The notes under the pieces are model-generated. The model worked only from the letters and a program-made list of their open reading frames with translations, searched no databases and had not been told where the DNA came from. The position numbers were made by a program, and so were the translations under genes. This document shows, piece by piece, positions 14,101 through 26,199 of a stretch of DNA of 64,000 nt (positions are counted from its first letter, which is position 1; each line of letters starts with the position of its first letter). The DNA comes from Tubulanus polymorphus. Lineage: Eukaryota; Nemertea; Palaeonemertea; Tubulaniformes; Tubulanidae. Location: contig NC_134025.1 of the NCBI RefSeq assembly GCF_964204645.1, positions 6,081,001 to 6,145,000 of the forward strand. The letters run 5' to 3'.

Positions 14101-16600
14101 CGATGACGTTCGACGTTAAAACATTCAACAAATAATATAATTGAAGTATTTGCACGAAGAATTTAGTTCGTCTGTTCGTTAAAGAGAGTATAAAACGGAA
14201 GTAATATTTTCGTTCGGTTTGTTTGATATGAAATGCGATACTATTATATTCTTCCCCGAAAATACGCTTTATTTTGGTCAATGAACGGACGTGAAATTAT
14301 GTAAGGCTGATATCAAACGCGTATATAATTAGCTATGGAAGGGTCATGAATGCCCGAACTTGGAAAGTGTATTTACGAATTTTAGCCGATGTCTTTGCAT
14401 AAGCCACGTGAGAAAAGTTTCATTTGTGCGAATTGTATTTCGCTGCAAGGCGAATGTTTTGAAATGGATAAGACCGAGCTTGAAGTTGGCTCCAGCATTT
14501 CTAGGACTTCTCGAAGTTGCCCAGGTTCGGATAATCCTTTGCCTACACCCGCTCGGTGGCCACAGTACCATGTGTTCCCGTGACCGAGTATCAACCATTA
14601 AACACCAAATAGGAATTTATGACAGAGAGGAAAATAGGGAATTATTCGTCTCCGGCTTTCAAAATGGTTAAGGTATCGTTGGTGGCCGGAGGCAAATACG
14701 GATGATGAGGAAATGATACGTTGACCAATTTCCTCAGCGCGGAAACATGCGACGGAAAATAGATACATCCCCGTGAGATTAGAATGCGCGAGAGAAGAGA
14801 AGGGAACATTCTCGTCTGATTAACACGGGGATCATGGATCACACAGGCCACGTCATAAACTTTACAGATGGCATTTGAACTGTATCGTTATTCATTCGAC
14901 CGAGTTTCAGAATCTGCGCAGTCTGAACACATGTAACTACTTTTAGAGAGTAGAACGACAGGTGCTTATTACAATCCAGATTGAAGAAACGACATATGCG
15001 TATATGTAACATATATACATATATTTTGCATTATTCATAATTTTGCATGATAACTATTTTTAGTCAATAGGCAGTATCAATAGGGAAATCTTTGCCCAGA
15101 AGAAACATCACGTGCTACGGAAGTATAGTCGATCAATCTGAAGAAGTACTTCCGGTTAAGGTTCGGTACTCTATCCTAAAGAACCAAGAACAAAATTCCT
15201 TGTTACGATATATAAAGAAATAAAAAAACGGCGAAGCGAACGGATCAACCATCAAAGTCTGAGATTCTTTTTCGATTTCGTATCATTTTGAAGTCGAAAA
15301 TGTGAAACTATGCAAAGTTCAGTGCACAAATGTCAACGTGTAAATCTTTTGTCAGCCGCCAAAACAGGCAATTAATAACACGATGCTATAGCTTGAAACA
15401 AAAGCAGAAACAGCTGCCTTTGTAATTATACGCGCAATACTGATCAATGTTTTAATATTAATTACATGCTCGACGATCTGTTTATTGCAAAATCGGAGCT
15501 CATCTGACCTACTTATGTACAGGGTGCTCGTGGATGGTGCTTGACCAGCTATTTAATGACCATTGACATCGAGATTTGAGAGCCACAATAACACGCGGGG
15601 ATAAGAACACTTTCAACTGGTTTATTACTCGATGCAAATAAACCATATGAAAACACAAGTAAAATCTATACGCGGAAATGCATATCATGTCTGCATCAAT
15701 ATGTATTTATATATGTATGGATGTATATATGTATGGACGTTTATGGCGGCCATTTTTGTAGAGAACATGACGTTATTCGATCGCTATAATTGTTCGCACA
15801 ATTAAAAACAACAAACGAATTATAATATATATTTTATAGTGACAGCTATAGGCAACTACTACAGATAGATTTGACGTGTAATGTATAGCTGAAGTGGCCG
15901 GTGTGTAATCATAAGTACGTTTAATTGTCTGTCTAAAAAATCATATGTGTGAATGATCTGTGCACATACGTATCTGTGAAAATGAAAAATAAAGAATAAT
16001 GAAATGTTTGAATGTTGTCGAAAAGATAGCAGATTTTCATTTGAAGATGTTCAAAAGCAGATGCAAGTTCACCGAAATCATTCAATGATGAAACAACGCA
16101 CCTCATATTTCCGATTAAATGTTATGCTACGTGTATACAAAATACGGAAGTGTCTTAGATTTCATGCTCCCAGTTACTTCGTTACATAGTAGTTACGTAT
16201 ACGAACGGTTCTGCATGAAACGGGAATCGGATGAAGGACCTATCATTGAAATAAAATTGAGCAGAGAGCCCTTCAAGGAGACACTGCAAATCATCGTGAT
16301 AAACTCACACGAGAGCAATATTTCATATAAATACAAATCGATTTACATGAAAACCGATCGAATTTGAGAAAGGCGTTCGGCGAATATTGCTCGTCGCCAA
16401 TCTACATAATTCCCAGGGTAAAATAGGCCTCAATTTGTGAAGGATTTCATCTAGAAGTACCAATGAAAGTGTAATACACTCGAGAGGTGGTCAAGTCGCT
16501 GCTCTGTCGTATCTGATACGCCTCTAGGCATATCGCGTTTTGAATAAAACCTACAACTAAGAAAAATACGATATTTTTTTTCGGATGATACTGAAAACAA
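8200..16600. other. Gene-free AT-rich stretch, middle part
   Basis: No supported gene. Open frames such as 9250-9525, 12630-12956 and 14360-14671 are short, overlap counterparts on the other strand and carry no recognisable motif. A short tandem duplication based on TATATATGTATGGA sits near 15705-15737. I see no tRNA cloverleaf, homeobox or transposase segment. Confidence 0.45.
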
Positions 16601-16942
16601 CGTTCTTAAAATGTAGAAAATGAAGAAAAATTTCGCCCCCTTTCTTCGGCCGAGTGACCTTGCAATTTTCTCCTCCTCCCCCAAAAGAGAGGATATGGCG
16701 AAATTGTGAGCATGTTTCATTCATAATTGCAACCACCAAGAAAGAGCTCAGAACGCATCTGATTTTTCAGAACGCATCTGAGTTTTCTGGGGAGGACACC
16801 CAGACCCCCCCCCTTTGGGGGCTTCACGCCTACTGCGCTCGCTGATAACGGCGTCATTACGGGCCACAACCGTGTGTAAGTAGTGCCTCAATATTCCATG
16901 TGCGCCCTCTTTTTTTCCCAAAAGCTAGGTCCACCCCTGTGG
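16600..16942. mobile_element. Degraded dispersed repeat with a hAT-like terminus
   Basis: The composition changes abruptly to C-rich and G-rich blocks. TTCAGAACGCATCTGA is duplicated in tandem (about 16746-16784). It is followed by a block with C10 (16805-16814), a G5 run and a motif ending in TGCGCTCGC. The right edge reads AGGTCCACCCCTG; its reverse complement begins CAGGGGTGGACC, which resembles hAT-superfamily terminal inverted repeats. I found no matching left terminus. The arrangement looks like a truncated DNA-transposon or MITE copy. This is inference from composition and from a general resemblance to repeats common in marine invertebrate genomes. Confidence 0.35.
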
Positions 16943-19900
16943 TATCTGGTGATCATATGCCGGGTAAATAAAAAGTTTGGCATGATTCGTTGCTATCATG
17001 TCGATTCGATAACTTTCTATTTCCCGGACGAAGACAGTTAATTCGCTGATTTTGCATGCGCTGCGGATGATTAGGGAAATGATGCTGTAGGAGGATGATG
17101 GCAACTCGCCGTCGCATAAAAGCGAAGGAATTCCTATAAACATCGATAAACTGTTTGTCCGGTCAATTAGGCATAGTGTTCCTGGCGAATAGTCGACAAA
17201 ATGACATTTACTCTGCCAGACAATATAGCGCAGATTTGCAAATCTGAGCATGACTAAACACTGTCTATCTCTAAACGTGATGCTGGTGGAAGATCGACGT
17301 CGCTGCAGTTTTTGTCATCCGGGTATAAGGGATATAGAGATGATGAGTGAGAAGGTGTGTCTTATGACCGATGACTTCATCTTGAGGGCTTTACACAGTA
17401 AAACTGTATAGATATAACCCAGCGACAACCATTTCCAAATTCGAAGTTCCGTGACACGTTGAAATTCCTTCTTGGATGTAACATTCTTCACGAAAATTGG
17501 TTACAATACAAAATATCAACTAATGGCTAGAAGTTAAGAGTAATCATTTTCAAATTGAAGTGAAATTAGTTCATTCGTTTTCTAGATGCCGAGGTTGCAC
17601 GAGATTGTTCGAAATCCAGTTGCCGTCAGATTTTTTACTGCTCTCATGATCTGTCAGATTCCCTTCATTTTGAGTGTTATTCGATACATGTCGGTAAAAC
17701 TGTACCAGGACGATGGAAAAAAACGCAGGGTGGCTGATTCGGATGTCGGGAAGGAGGCAATATGAAGTAGCTAGGTTCTCATCGCTCCCGCATCAATAAT
17801 TCAAACGATGCAGAAAGTCGGCGAAATATATACCGACGCATGTCTCCATTCCCAGGATAAAATGGTTAATAACACAAAATAGGACGCACGGTTATCTTTA
17901 CAATAAATATAATCTCAATTCCGGTTAATACATACATATGTAACGTCGCTTTAAGATGACAGCGAAATATTGCCATGAATTGATCCAACAAATTCCTTAT
18001 AATCTCTCCATTGTACAGCCACTTTAAGCATTTATACTCATTATATCATATATATAAATATCTGGAACCTTTTACACCTGAAAATTTACACCTTGGTTCA
18101 GAGTTTCACCTCGTCTTTTTAGAGTTTGAATAGATAATCATCGTTTAACTTTCTATAAGAGTCAAATTCTAACTCAGGAACGTGATAGGATAGAAGCTAT
18201 GGATGACCATCATATTTCGTTAATGAAAAGTTAAGCTACAAGAATACAGGAACCAGTAATTTAGTGTGAGTCTTGTACTGCTGCGAGCAATTATTACCTA
18301 TTCCTGGAGATAAGGAAAGCTCTTGCCGTGATTGCTAAATATCACCGTAAATTTCATACAGAAAACTCTACTGTCTTTAGGCGGAATTGACGAAGAAAGT
18401 CATCATTTCCATTATGTTGCGCCGTTAATACCTTGTTAGCGCTAATATCAATAAAATCTAATCTAAAACTGTGCGATCATCTCTGCGATGTTTCTGTGTT
18501 TGTTGTCTAAGAGTTGTGAGAAATTTCCTCGGGGTTTTCCGTCCCGTCGTAAATCGCTCCGGCTTTTCATTATGACACCATCAACAAAAGGTGCTAAGAC
18601 TCTTCAAGATGAGCACTAGAAAAATGAAAACCCACAAAATGCCCCTTATCTATGCATTTTTATACTTCTGAATCGTTGTACTTTCAATACTCTAAATCGT
18701 CGTTTGTTTCAGGGTTTCACATTGATGGTAAATTAGAAAATTCTTAATAATGTATTGTTCATGTGACATATTTTACTAGTCATCCGTTTTCAACACGAAA
18801 GCGCCTTCGTAGCCGCTGTCAATCAAATTTCAATCCAATATTTGAACAAGCCGCATTACTCAAGTTATTACATTTCTTGACGATAGCCTGACAACAAATG
18901 TTCAAATACGCTCACGTCAAGAAAGTGGACACCAGTTACTAACTATCAAACACTGTTGTGTGTGTGGACATCGATCAGCGATTGAGATATTATTAGATTA
19001 AATATGACTGATTTTAATGGACTTTAGCAGTTATAGGCAAGACAGTATGAACCACCTACAACCAGAAAAACATTTTCACTGTGCCCAGATTAACGAAATC
19101 TACAAAGGATTAATAACCACCCAGCAACCGACTTATCATGTCCCATAAACAATCACAATTTTAAATCATCTATCGTGTCAACAAATGATTATCTTTGTTA
19201 TAGCATCTAGAAGAAGAGTTGTTGTTTATTTGTATAAAATGACCGGTGTAATTGATCGTGACAAGCGGAGTTTAGATCCTTCAGGCAACGGAAGCTGTTC
19301 ATCAAAGTCGTAACCGTACATTTTTTCCTCGCATCTACGGTGAAAGTGCTATATCGGCAAAATTCCTCCGATATTTTCGTCAACATTCGTAGATGACAGG
19401 TCGACAGGTTTCTCATTGTCTCGTCGGCTTCTCGTTACTAAGCACAACTACCCGTCGCTCTCACTCGACGGTCTACGCTGCTCCCCGGAACATGTATTGA
19501 GCGAAAATCCATGATAAAGGTGCACGTTTTGTGAGAAATATATAACATATATAGAATTTACAAAAGTACTATATTTTTACGTTAAAGTTCGGAAATACGG
19601 CAGTTATTGCTAACAAATCGCGATAGGAGTTTGTTTCATTTTGGATGGCTCCTCGAGCATTGAAGTTATAAGGCTTTTTTATTCGAGTCTATATTTATTG
19701 TATAAAACGCGTTTTACATTGCGAATCCCTCGTGTCTACAGTCGACGAAACTGTGGATACAAAATTCTTCGGGGACTTACCGAAACGTCCTTCGTAATTA
19801 CTTTCATTGAGAACTGCAACGATTGATTCAACATTGAACGTAATGATGCAACTTGAACAACAAACAAAATTCTGATTGATCGTAAAATTAAAATGAAGCA

Positions 19901-21341
19901 TCCTCTGCTCCCTATTGAACGTGTAATCCGCTTCGTTTTCTGATTGATACTACTGAGCCTTTTTCGCAATTTACTGAATTGAATTTCTTTCTAATTAATG
20001 CGTAATAAAAAGTGATTATTTGAATAGATCAACCTATTTTCTTTTGTTGACATTGTCGGAACTGGCAAATAATGTCGAAACGCAAGTCAAAATTGAGGTA
20101 TTGTCTGTGAAATCAAATAGAAGCTAAAGTTACATTCATATTTAGCTATTAATGCGTGCATTCAGTGGTAGAAACAGACATATTAAACCAAAATTGTCTA
20201 CATTGCTATATCGGTCACGTGTATCGTTTAGGCAGATAATATGCCCATATAATTCGAATAGAACTTTTCATAGATCTTTTTTTTGTACGTTTTAACGGGA
20301 TACAAGAATATTTGACTCGAAATACGACCAAATAGATCGGTAATCTGTGTTAAGAGTCGCAAGCAGTATACAATAAGGATAATTTCACAACTTCCCCTTA
20401 TTCATGATTTTTAATGGGTTGTTTTGGAAACTTAACGAAACTGGTAATTATCATTAGATAATTAACACAATTGCTACTAATTGCATGAGCCCATATTGTC
20501 GCAATAATAGCCCGTGGCGAACAAATGGCTTGACACGTTAAGTGTCCGGAAATTTTCTGGTTGGACGCCTTTCCATAGAGAAGAACTGCGTGAAATTTGC
20601 CTATAAATGCTAGCTTTCATAGAGGCCCACCTGCCTTCTTTAGTGCACAGTCGTAGTGGTTAAATTCGATACAAAACAACGCTTAAGTTATAGTGTCTAT
20701 TATTATAAAGATCGCATCGGAGTATTGAGAAAACGCTTGAGCAAAATGTTTGTTCGATTTTGCCGGTGATTATCTGGGCAGAATTGTTCAATTATCCAAA
20801 CAACCATTACTGCTCTAAGTGCGCTTCAAAAATACATACAGTACGACAATGCAGGGGTTTTGATCTCATGGCTAACCACGAAATATAATACAAGAAAAAC
20901 TAAAAAGGAATCACTTTCCAACACGTACCCTTAACCGAGTCACTAACGAACTTAACCGGAACTTGTATCATTAGTTTGGTATTTTGCGGATTATTTGAAA
21001 ATCGCCAATAGTAATGACGTTGCTGCGATAAGGTGATTAATTTTAAATGAAAGCAGTGCTTTTCAATTTGCCGGATCAATTACCTCCCGTTGGTAATTGC
21101 CAGTCAAACAATGTCTCATATCAGAAATCAATTTTGTTCTCGAGTTCATCAGACCATCGTATATCACATTTTTTTCCTGTATTCGCGAACAGCAGAAAAA
21201 TAAATGGCTTCCACATAAAAGATTCCGCAAAAATCCACGAAAGCTAATTCCGAAACGTAACGACTCATAAAAGATGAATGAAAAAGTGTGCAATTCAAGA
21301 TATATTGTATATTATACATCGGTTATGTTCCGTTTTATTCA

Positions 21342-21378
21342 AATATATATATATATATATGTGTATATATATATAATG
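21342..21378. repeat. (AT)n microsatellite
   Basis: An interrupted alternating A/T run with one GTGT break. It is a simple repeat. Confidence 0.8.
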
Positions 21379-21519
21379 TATATGTATATACGAATTTCAC
21401 AAAAAGTTCATGTTTATTTATTTTTGTACGGTTTATTTATTCATTCATATTTATCAATATGCATTTTAGCAAAGATTCAGTATGAACGAAGAGTTTACAC
21501 AATACATGGCTACAAGGAT

Positions 21520-21550
21520 GAGAAGAGAGATAGAGAGAGAGATAGAGAGT
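21520..21550. repeat. GATAGA/GAGA purine microsatellite
   Basis: A short purine-rich tandem array of GAGAGATAGA units. It is a simple repeat. Confidence 0.75.
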
Positions 21551-22888
21551 ATCTGTGGATTTTACCGCTGGTAGGAAACGATAAACGACAGACGACGAGT
21601 TAAAGTTAAAGCGGTATCAAAACAACATTTACACCGCTTGAATCTTTTTACAAACACGGACTTTTAGGATAGGATTTTTTTTGTATTCTGCATTTACACA
21701 TTTTTTCACAATACAAAATATTCGAGCGATACTTTTTCATCAGTATCATCTTTCTTTCAATTCATCGTGTATTGATTAATAATTTATATATAACATTAAC
21801 ACTATTACTTCACATAAATATAATTGAACCGAAATAAAGACGAAACATAGGAAGATTTTGACGACAGGAGAGTCCGTGTACTCCTCCTGAGAATGAACAC
21901 GCCATTGATTTGGGGAAATATAAGTTTTTAGATGTTGGAACATCATATTAAAGTTTCAACTGTTCTGATTCTAAACAAATTCGATGGAATCCATACACAC
22001 TACAATCCTAATTCAAAGTGCCTTTTTATGTTTCTACACGTTACAGAATTCTCTCAAGACCGTTTATACTTTCTACACGATCACTGAGAACCTAATGTAT
22101 TGTAGTTAACCTTGAGTACTGGCTCTAGATATTGCGAATAGGTAACAAAATACAGAACGTAATCACTATACGATTGTAACAAGTTTGATTTGTTTTCATC
22201 GGGCCAGCTCAATAGAGGGAATGAATTATTGCTATTAAAACTGACTAAATTAATAATTTCATCACTGATTGTCCGCTCTCTTGATTTGGCGTGGATATAC
22301 GATATAAACGGTACTTTGTATTTGCCGATTGGTTTACGTACCTTATTACATGTGAACCAGTTAATACTGCAATTTTGCGAAAGATGTGCTTCAATATTTT
22401 TCTGATGATCCATCTGAGGTAAAGATTTCTGTCTCAGAGATCTTGGGTAAACTTTTTCTAATTATTCACATAACCTTAATATTCGAAGAAAGAAATGTCT
22501 CTTTTTTCTTATTTTTAAAGTGTCGTACGTTCAGAAAGAAAGTTCACGAACACTGTCTGAATATGTAGTTTGTTTTTAACACACATCCTTGGTTATCTTT
22601 CTTCTCACGCTCTTCACGTCGATCGCAATTTTTGAATTGTCAGAATCTCATTATGAAGAGGTATATATTTGAATACATCACCGAAGATCCCCGCGCTCAC
22701 TTTTCCGTCGCACGACCGATGATATGAAATTGCAAGCGAGTACGAAATATTTCAAAAATGTTCAGACGATGCTATAATGACTATATCTCGTAGTACGATG
22801 TATTTTGGCAATATAGGTTAACTCGTTTAGTTGCACAGTTTCCCCGTTATTCCCGATCGAATCGTCTTCTCGGGACTTGGAATTAGCG

Positions 22889-25795
22889 TTACCAAGTTCG
22901 CCCGTTCAGTAGGTAAGACGACGTTGACATATTATTCGCGTTCACCGAAGAGCTAGTCGGATAACTTTCGTATTTGATAGTGTTTAAATTTGGTACATTG
23001 GTCAGATTTTGAGACGTTCCATGCGACGACATGGTAACATTAACAGATCCGTTCGTGTTATCATGTCTATTAGCGCTGTGAGCTTGTTGTTGCTGCGAAC
23101 TCACTGTTTGTCCCGTTTGTCCGGTCTGACCGTTCGACTGAGAATCAGCGCCCGTGCACGGTTTCCCGTCCTTTACCAAGACGGGCACGGCTACTCTTCG
23201 AGGTGACGGTTGGCACGAGTTATTGATAGTTTGCGAGTCCATCTTTTCCTTATCTTTCTGCTGGCGTTTACACTTATAACGGTGGTTTTGGAACCATATT
23301 TTGACCTGGGTAGGAGTAAGATTAATCATGCTGGCTAGGTGCTCCCGTTCCGGCGCCGACAGGTACTTTTGCTGCTTGAAACGCCTTTCGAGTTCATAAA
23401 CTTGTGCTTGAGTAAACAAAACACGTCTTTTCCTTCGTTGGGTTAAAGGAAATTGCATTCCAGGATGCTTATTGTGGTCTAGGCCACCGAGTCCCATGTT
23501 CATATTCATACTTGATGACATTCCCGACATCGAACCGCATGAATTCGGTCCCATGAGTCTTGAAACTGAAAATAGAAAATCGACACAATCTTACAATATG
23601 CCCATGTATAGACCTTGAGGAAAAAATGTCACCTTTATTCTGAAAATATGGGTAAAAATATAAACAACGGGCAGCTGTTTATGGCGTCGATAATTTTTTA
23701 TCATTATGATATATCAGCAACATATGCGCTATGAAAAAATAACAGCGACATTAAACAGTTATTTCATGGTTTAGATATCTATTGATGAGTAAGCTATGAA
23801 TAATTGAAAATCATGAAAATAAAGGCCATCAGAATTAAAACGGGTCCCCAATAATCGAGCGGGTTGCGGGTAGTTTAACGTAAGTAATTCTTATTTGAAC
23901 AAGCGTCGATAATCCAAGTAAAATAAATGACTAAAAGGTCTCTAACTTCACCACAATTCACATCAAATATTAGATTTGAATGAATTAATAATATTTGTAC
24001 AAAGCGCGTATTCAGGCATTAAGAGCTATTTCATTACGAATCGTACACGCAGTTAAAGGAGATCGGCAATATTTATGAAGGATTTGAAATTAGATTTTGA
24101 CTGGAATTAGATTCCGAAAAAAAAATTTGATCCATCTTGCATTTCGGTAAGAATAAGTACGCAATTGATCCGGGAGTTGTCCAAAACTATATCAAAATGG
24201 TGAAAATTGAATCCGATAAACAAGGTCTACGATAAGCTATACATAAGGAGTGATTGCACCGAGAAACACGGTTTCCTGATCGCTAAAATAAATAGTAGCA
24301 ATAATTGTCTTTAAAATTCGATTATATCGCGTGAACCTGTCACCGATAACAGTTCAGATATTGTCTGATCGAACTGTATGTTGACATCTGACGACATTAC
24401 ACGTGAAAAATTAGATAAATCACTCGCTTCCATTTTGCGCCGGCTGAATGAAATGAAATAAATTTCGCCCCGTATTCATTTATGAAAGCAGTTTTATTGG
24501 CCTGTATTTATCTAGCAGATAGTCGAGGCTCCGCGAAAATGTTTGTAATAACATTGGCGTCTCGGGCGTCAAGTCGCCGAGAGAATCCTAGACAATTTAC
24601 TCTTTATCTGCTCGTGATAGCATAACCTCAATTTCGAATCACATTATCGAGATAAAATTGCGTTTAAATCTTAAAATTCTATCATTCTATCCTGGTCTCA
24701 ATGCTGACACGATTGTAATCTATAGATAAATTCTCAATTAATAAGAAAGTCAGGTATATGTATTATGAATTATTGCATAAATAGATAGAGATTTCATATG
24801 ATATAACATATATACATTTAGTATCTACGAGTTGGAACGACTCAACATTTACTAATGCGTACAGCTATAAGCGCTTGAATTAAATTATTTAGCCGCGGTA
24901 GAAATACACATAATTCGACACGTAATTATGAATATGCCGTTTGAGATAATTATTTTCTTATCTTCGAATTTAATTGTGAAATATTCAATATCGATTGAAC
25001 TAGAATCGCGGATCGAATTGGGTCAAAATTTCTTTTCGATAAGTTGAGTAGGGGAGTTGACATGAATAACGGGCTTTCAGAGGCAGCTAGACGCAAAAAT
25101 GTGAGTCAAAAAACCTAAGTGTATATCTATACACTCCTAGAGCCCGATATACTACAGAGTATATAGTTTTATAAAGGTGAATACTGGCTGAAGTATCATC
25201 CACCCACACAGAACTGCTCTCCACTAAGTGCCCGTCCCAACATCTCTATAAGAGTTCACGTTTCAATCGAAATATGGACCACTTCATTACCACCGCGGTA
25301 AACATAGTTTCCATAGATGTCCAATTTCATTACAAGTAAACGAAAATTGAAGTTGCTAGAAGTTGCTCTATTACCTAATCTAGATCCAATTCGCGCATAG
25401 TTCTTAAACACGTATTAAGTCCGTATTAGCTACCTGCAAAAAATACGATTATACTTACTTGCAAATCTCGGGTCCGGATTGGCTCCGTACCAACTCGAGG
25501 TGCTGTGACGACTCGGGTCTCCATAATGACTTAATTCTGATCCGTTGCAATACTGAGTAGGAAAGGACGGCGTATGATGGGTAAGCTGCGGCACATAATT
25601 GTGATACGGACTGGCGGTCACTGGAACACTCATGCTACCCATACTGGTCATGCTGCTCGGTTGATGAGGTGGACTACGATACGGGGCAAGCGGCGGGATG
25701 CTTGCCTCAATTGATGTCTTCTTGTAAGCTTCTTCGATCGGACTCAAGATATCGCTGACTGAAAATGGAGTAGTGTGTTTAGGGCTCAATGACAT
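22889..25795 (-). CDS. nkx2.1: NK2-class homeobox transcription factor Nkx2.1 (TTF-1 / scarecrow type)
   Basis: A DNA-binding transcription factor of the nucleus. In animals Nkx2.1 patterns ventral forebrain, pharyngeal endoderm and endostyle or thyroid. There are two coding exons, 25459-25795 and 22889-23565, joined in phase 1 across GTAAGT...CAG to give 337 aa. At the N terminus (about residues 10-26) is the TN/eh1 motif FSVSDIL, which binds Groucho co-repressors. The homeodomain is residues 156-215, with WFQNHRY carrying Tyr at position 54, the hallmark of the NK2 class. The NK2-specific domain [15 protein letters not shown] follows at about 235-249. The C terminus ends LLNGRTW, resembling vertebrate Nkx2.1. 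The exon junction reads AISRLMGP, matching the AISRFMGP that I recall at this place in vertebrate Nkx2.1. Human NKX2-1 is 371 aa, so this model is nearly full length. The alternative Nkx2.4 is a vertebrate paralogue. The next homeobox neighbour is msxlx. Confidence 0.95.
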
Positions 25796-25951
25796 CGTCC
25801 AAGTTAAAATGAAAAATCCTTGTGTTGATAATACCCTTATATATGATGCACCGCCTAGTTATGTCACAAACTCTACAATGAGTCCTTCTGGGTTTCCCGG
25901 CTGTTTTCTATATTCAACTCATTCTAGCAAATGAGAGCGCTCCATTATACC

Positions 25952-25963
25952 CGCGCATGCGCA
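25952..25963. promoter_or_regulatory. NRF1-type palindrome upstream of nkx2.1
   Basis: CGCGCATGCGCA contains the perfect 10-base palindrome GCGCATGCGC, the consensus for the NRF1 (erect wing / P3A2) family. The only other perfect copy that I found in the window lies in the msxlx promoter. Confidence 0.55.
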
Positions 25964-26103
25964 TTCTATTGAACAAGTCCGCCGGCGGTAGGAGGGTCTA
26001 TCTAATAACAGGTTAGGCTCCATTGCTCGCTCCCGAACTCAATTTAGAGCGCGCGACGGGTATTTCAAATTTAATAAAATCGAGCAAAACTGCAAAAACC
26101 TAC

Positions 26104-26131
26104 CTTGTTCTGAATGCGTCGAATAATCCAT
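26104..26131 (-). CDS. nkx2.1: Candidate alternative first coding exon of nkx2.1
   Basis: On the minus strand an ATG at 26131 opens the frame MDYSTHSEQ, followed directly by the donor G/GTAGGT (last exon base 26104). Joined to an acceptor-like CACAAG before 25818, it would read in frame into the main nkx2.1 start and add about 17 residues. Human NKX2-1 also has a longer isoform starting in an upstream exon. The acceptor lacks a pyrimidine tract, so this is a weak model. It may instead be a noncoding 5' exon or chance. Confidence 0.3.
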
Positions 26132-26199
26132 GTTTTCGGGATCTTCTTTCCAAAGAAACCAGTCAAAAATGGAAGTTATCGGGCAACTGAATGAATATT

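Larger units (their letters stand above)
16950..22880. other. Gene-free stretch downstream of nkx2.1
   Basis: No coding region is supported. The right end probably contains the 3' UTR of nkx2.1, which is transcribed leftward from 22888. Overlapping AATAAA hexamers on the minus strand (as TTTATT on the plus strand) cluster at 21413-21440. They would give a 3' UTR of about 1.45 kb if used. The remainder shows only simple repeats. Confidence 0.4.
25796..26160 (-). promoter_or_regulatory. nkx2.1 proximal promoter region
   Basis: A TATATAAG box lies on the minus strand at 25836-25843, about 45 bp before the ATG. It would give a very short 5' UTR. A perfect palindromic NRF1-type site, CGCGCATGCGCA, sits at 25952-25963, 157 bp upstream of the ATG. 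A possible alternative first exon lies further up at 26104-26131. The assignments rest on motif matches alone. Confidence 0.4.

Noticed and set aside
14360-14671. Overlapping open frames on both strands of about 60-100 codons
   Set aside because: They lie in mutually exclusive frames of one stretch, with no domain, no splice context and no conserved motif.
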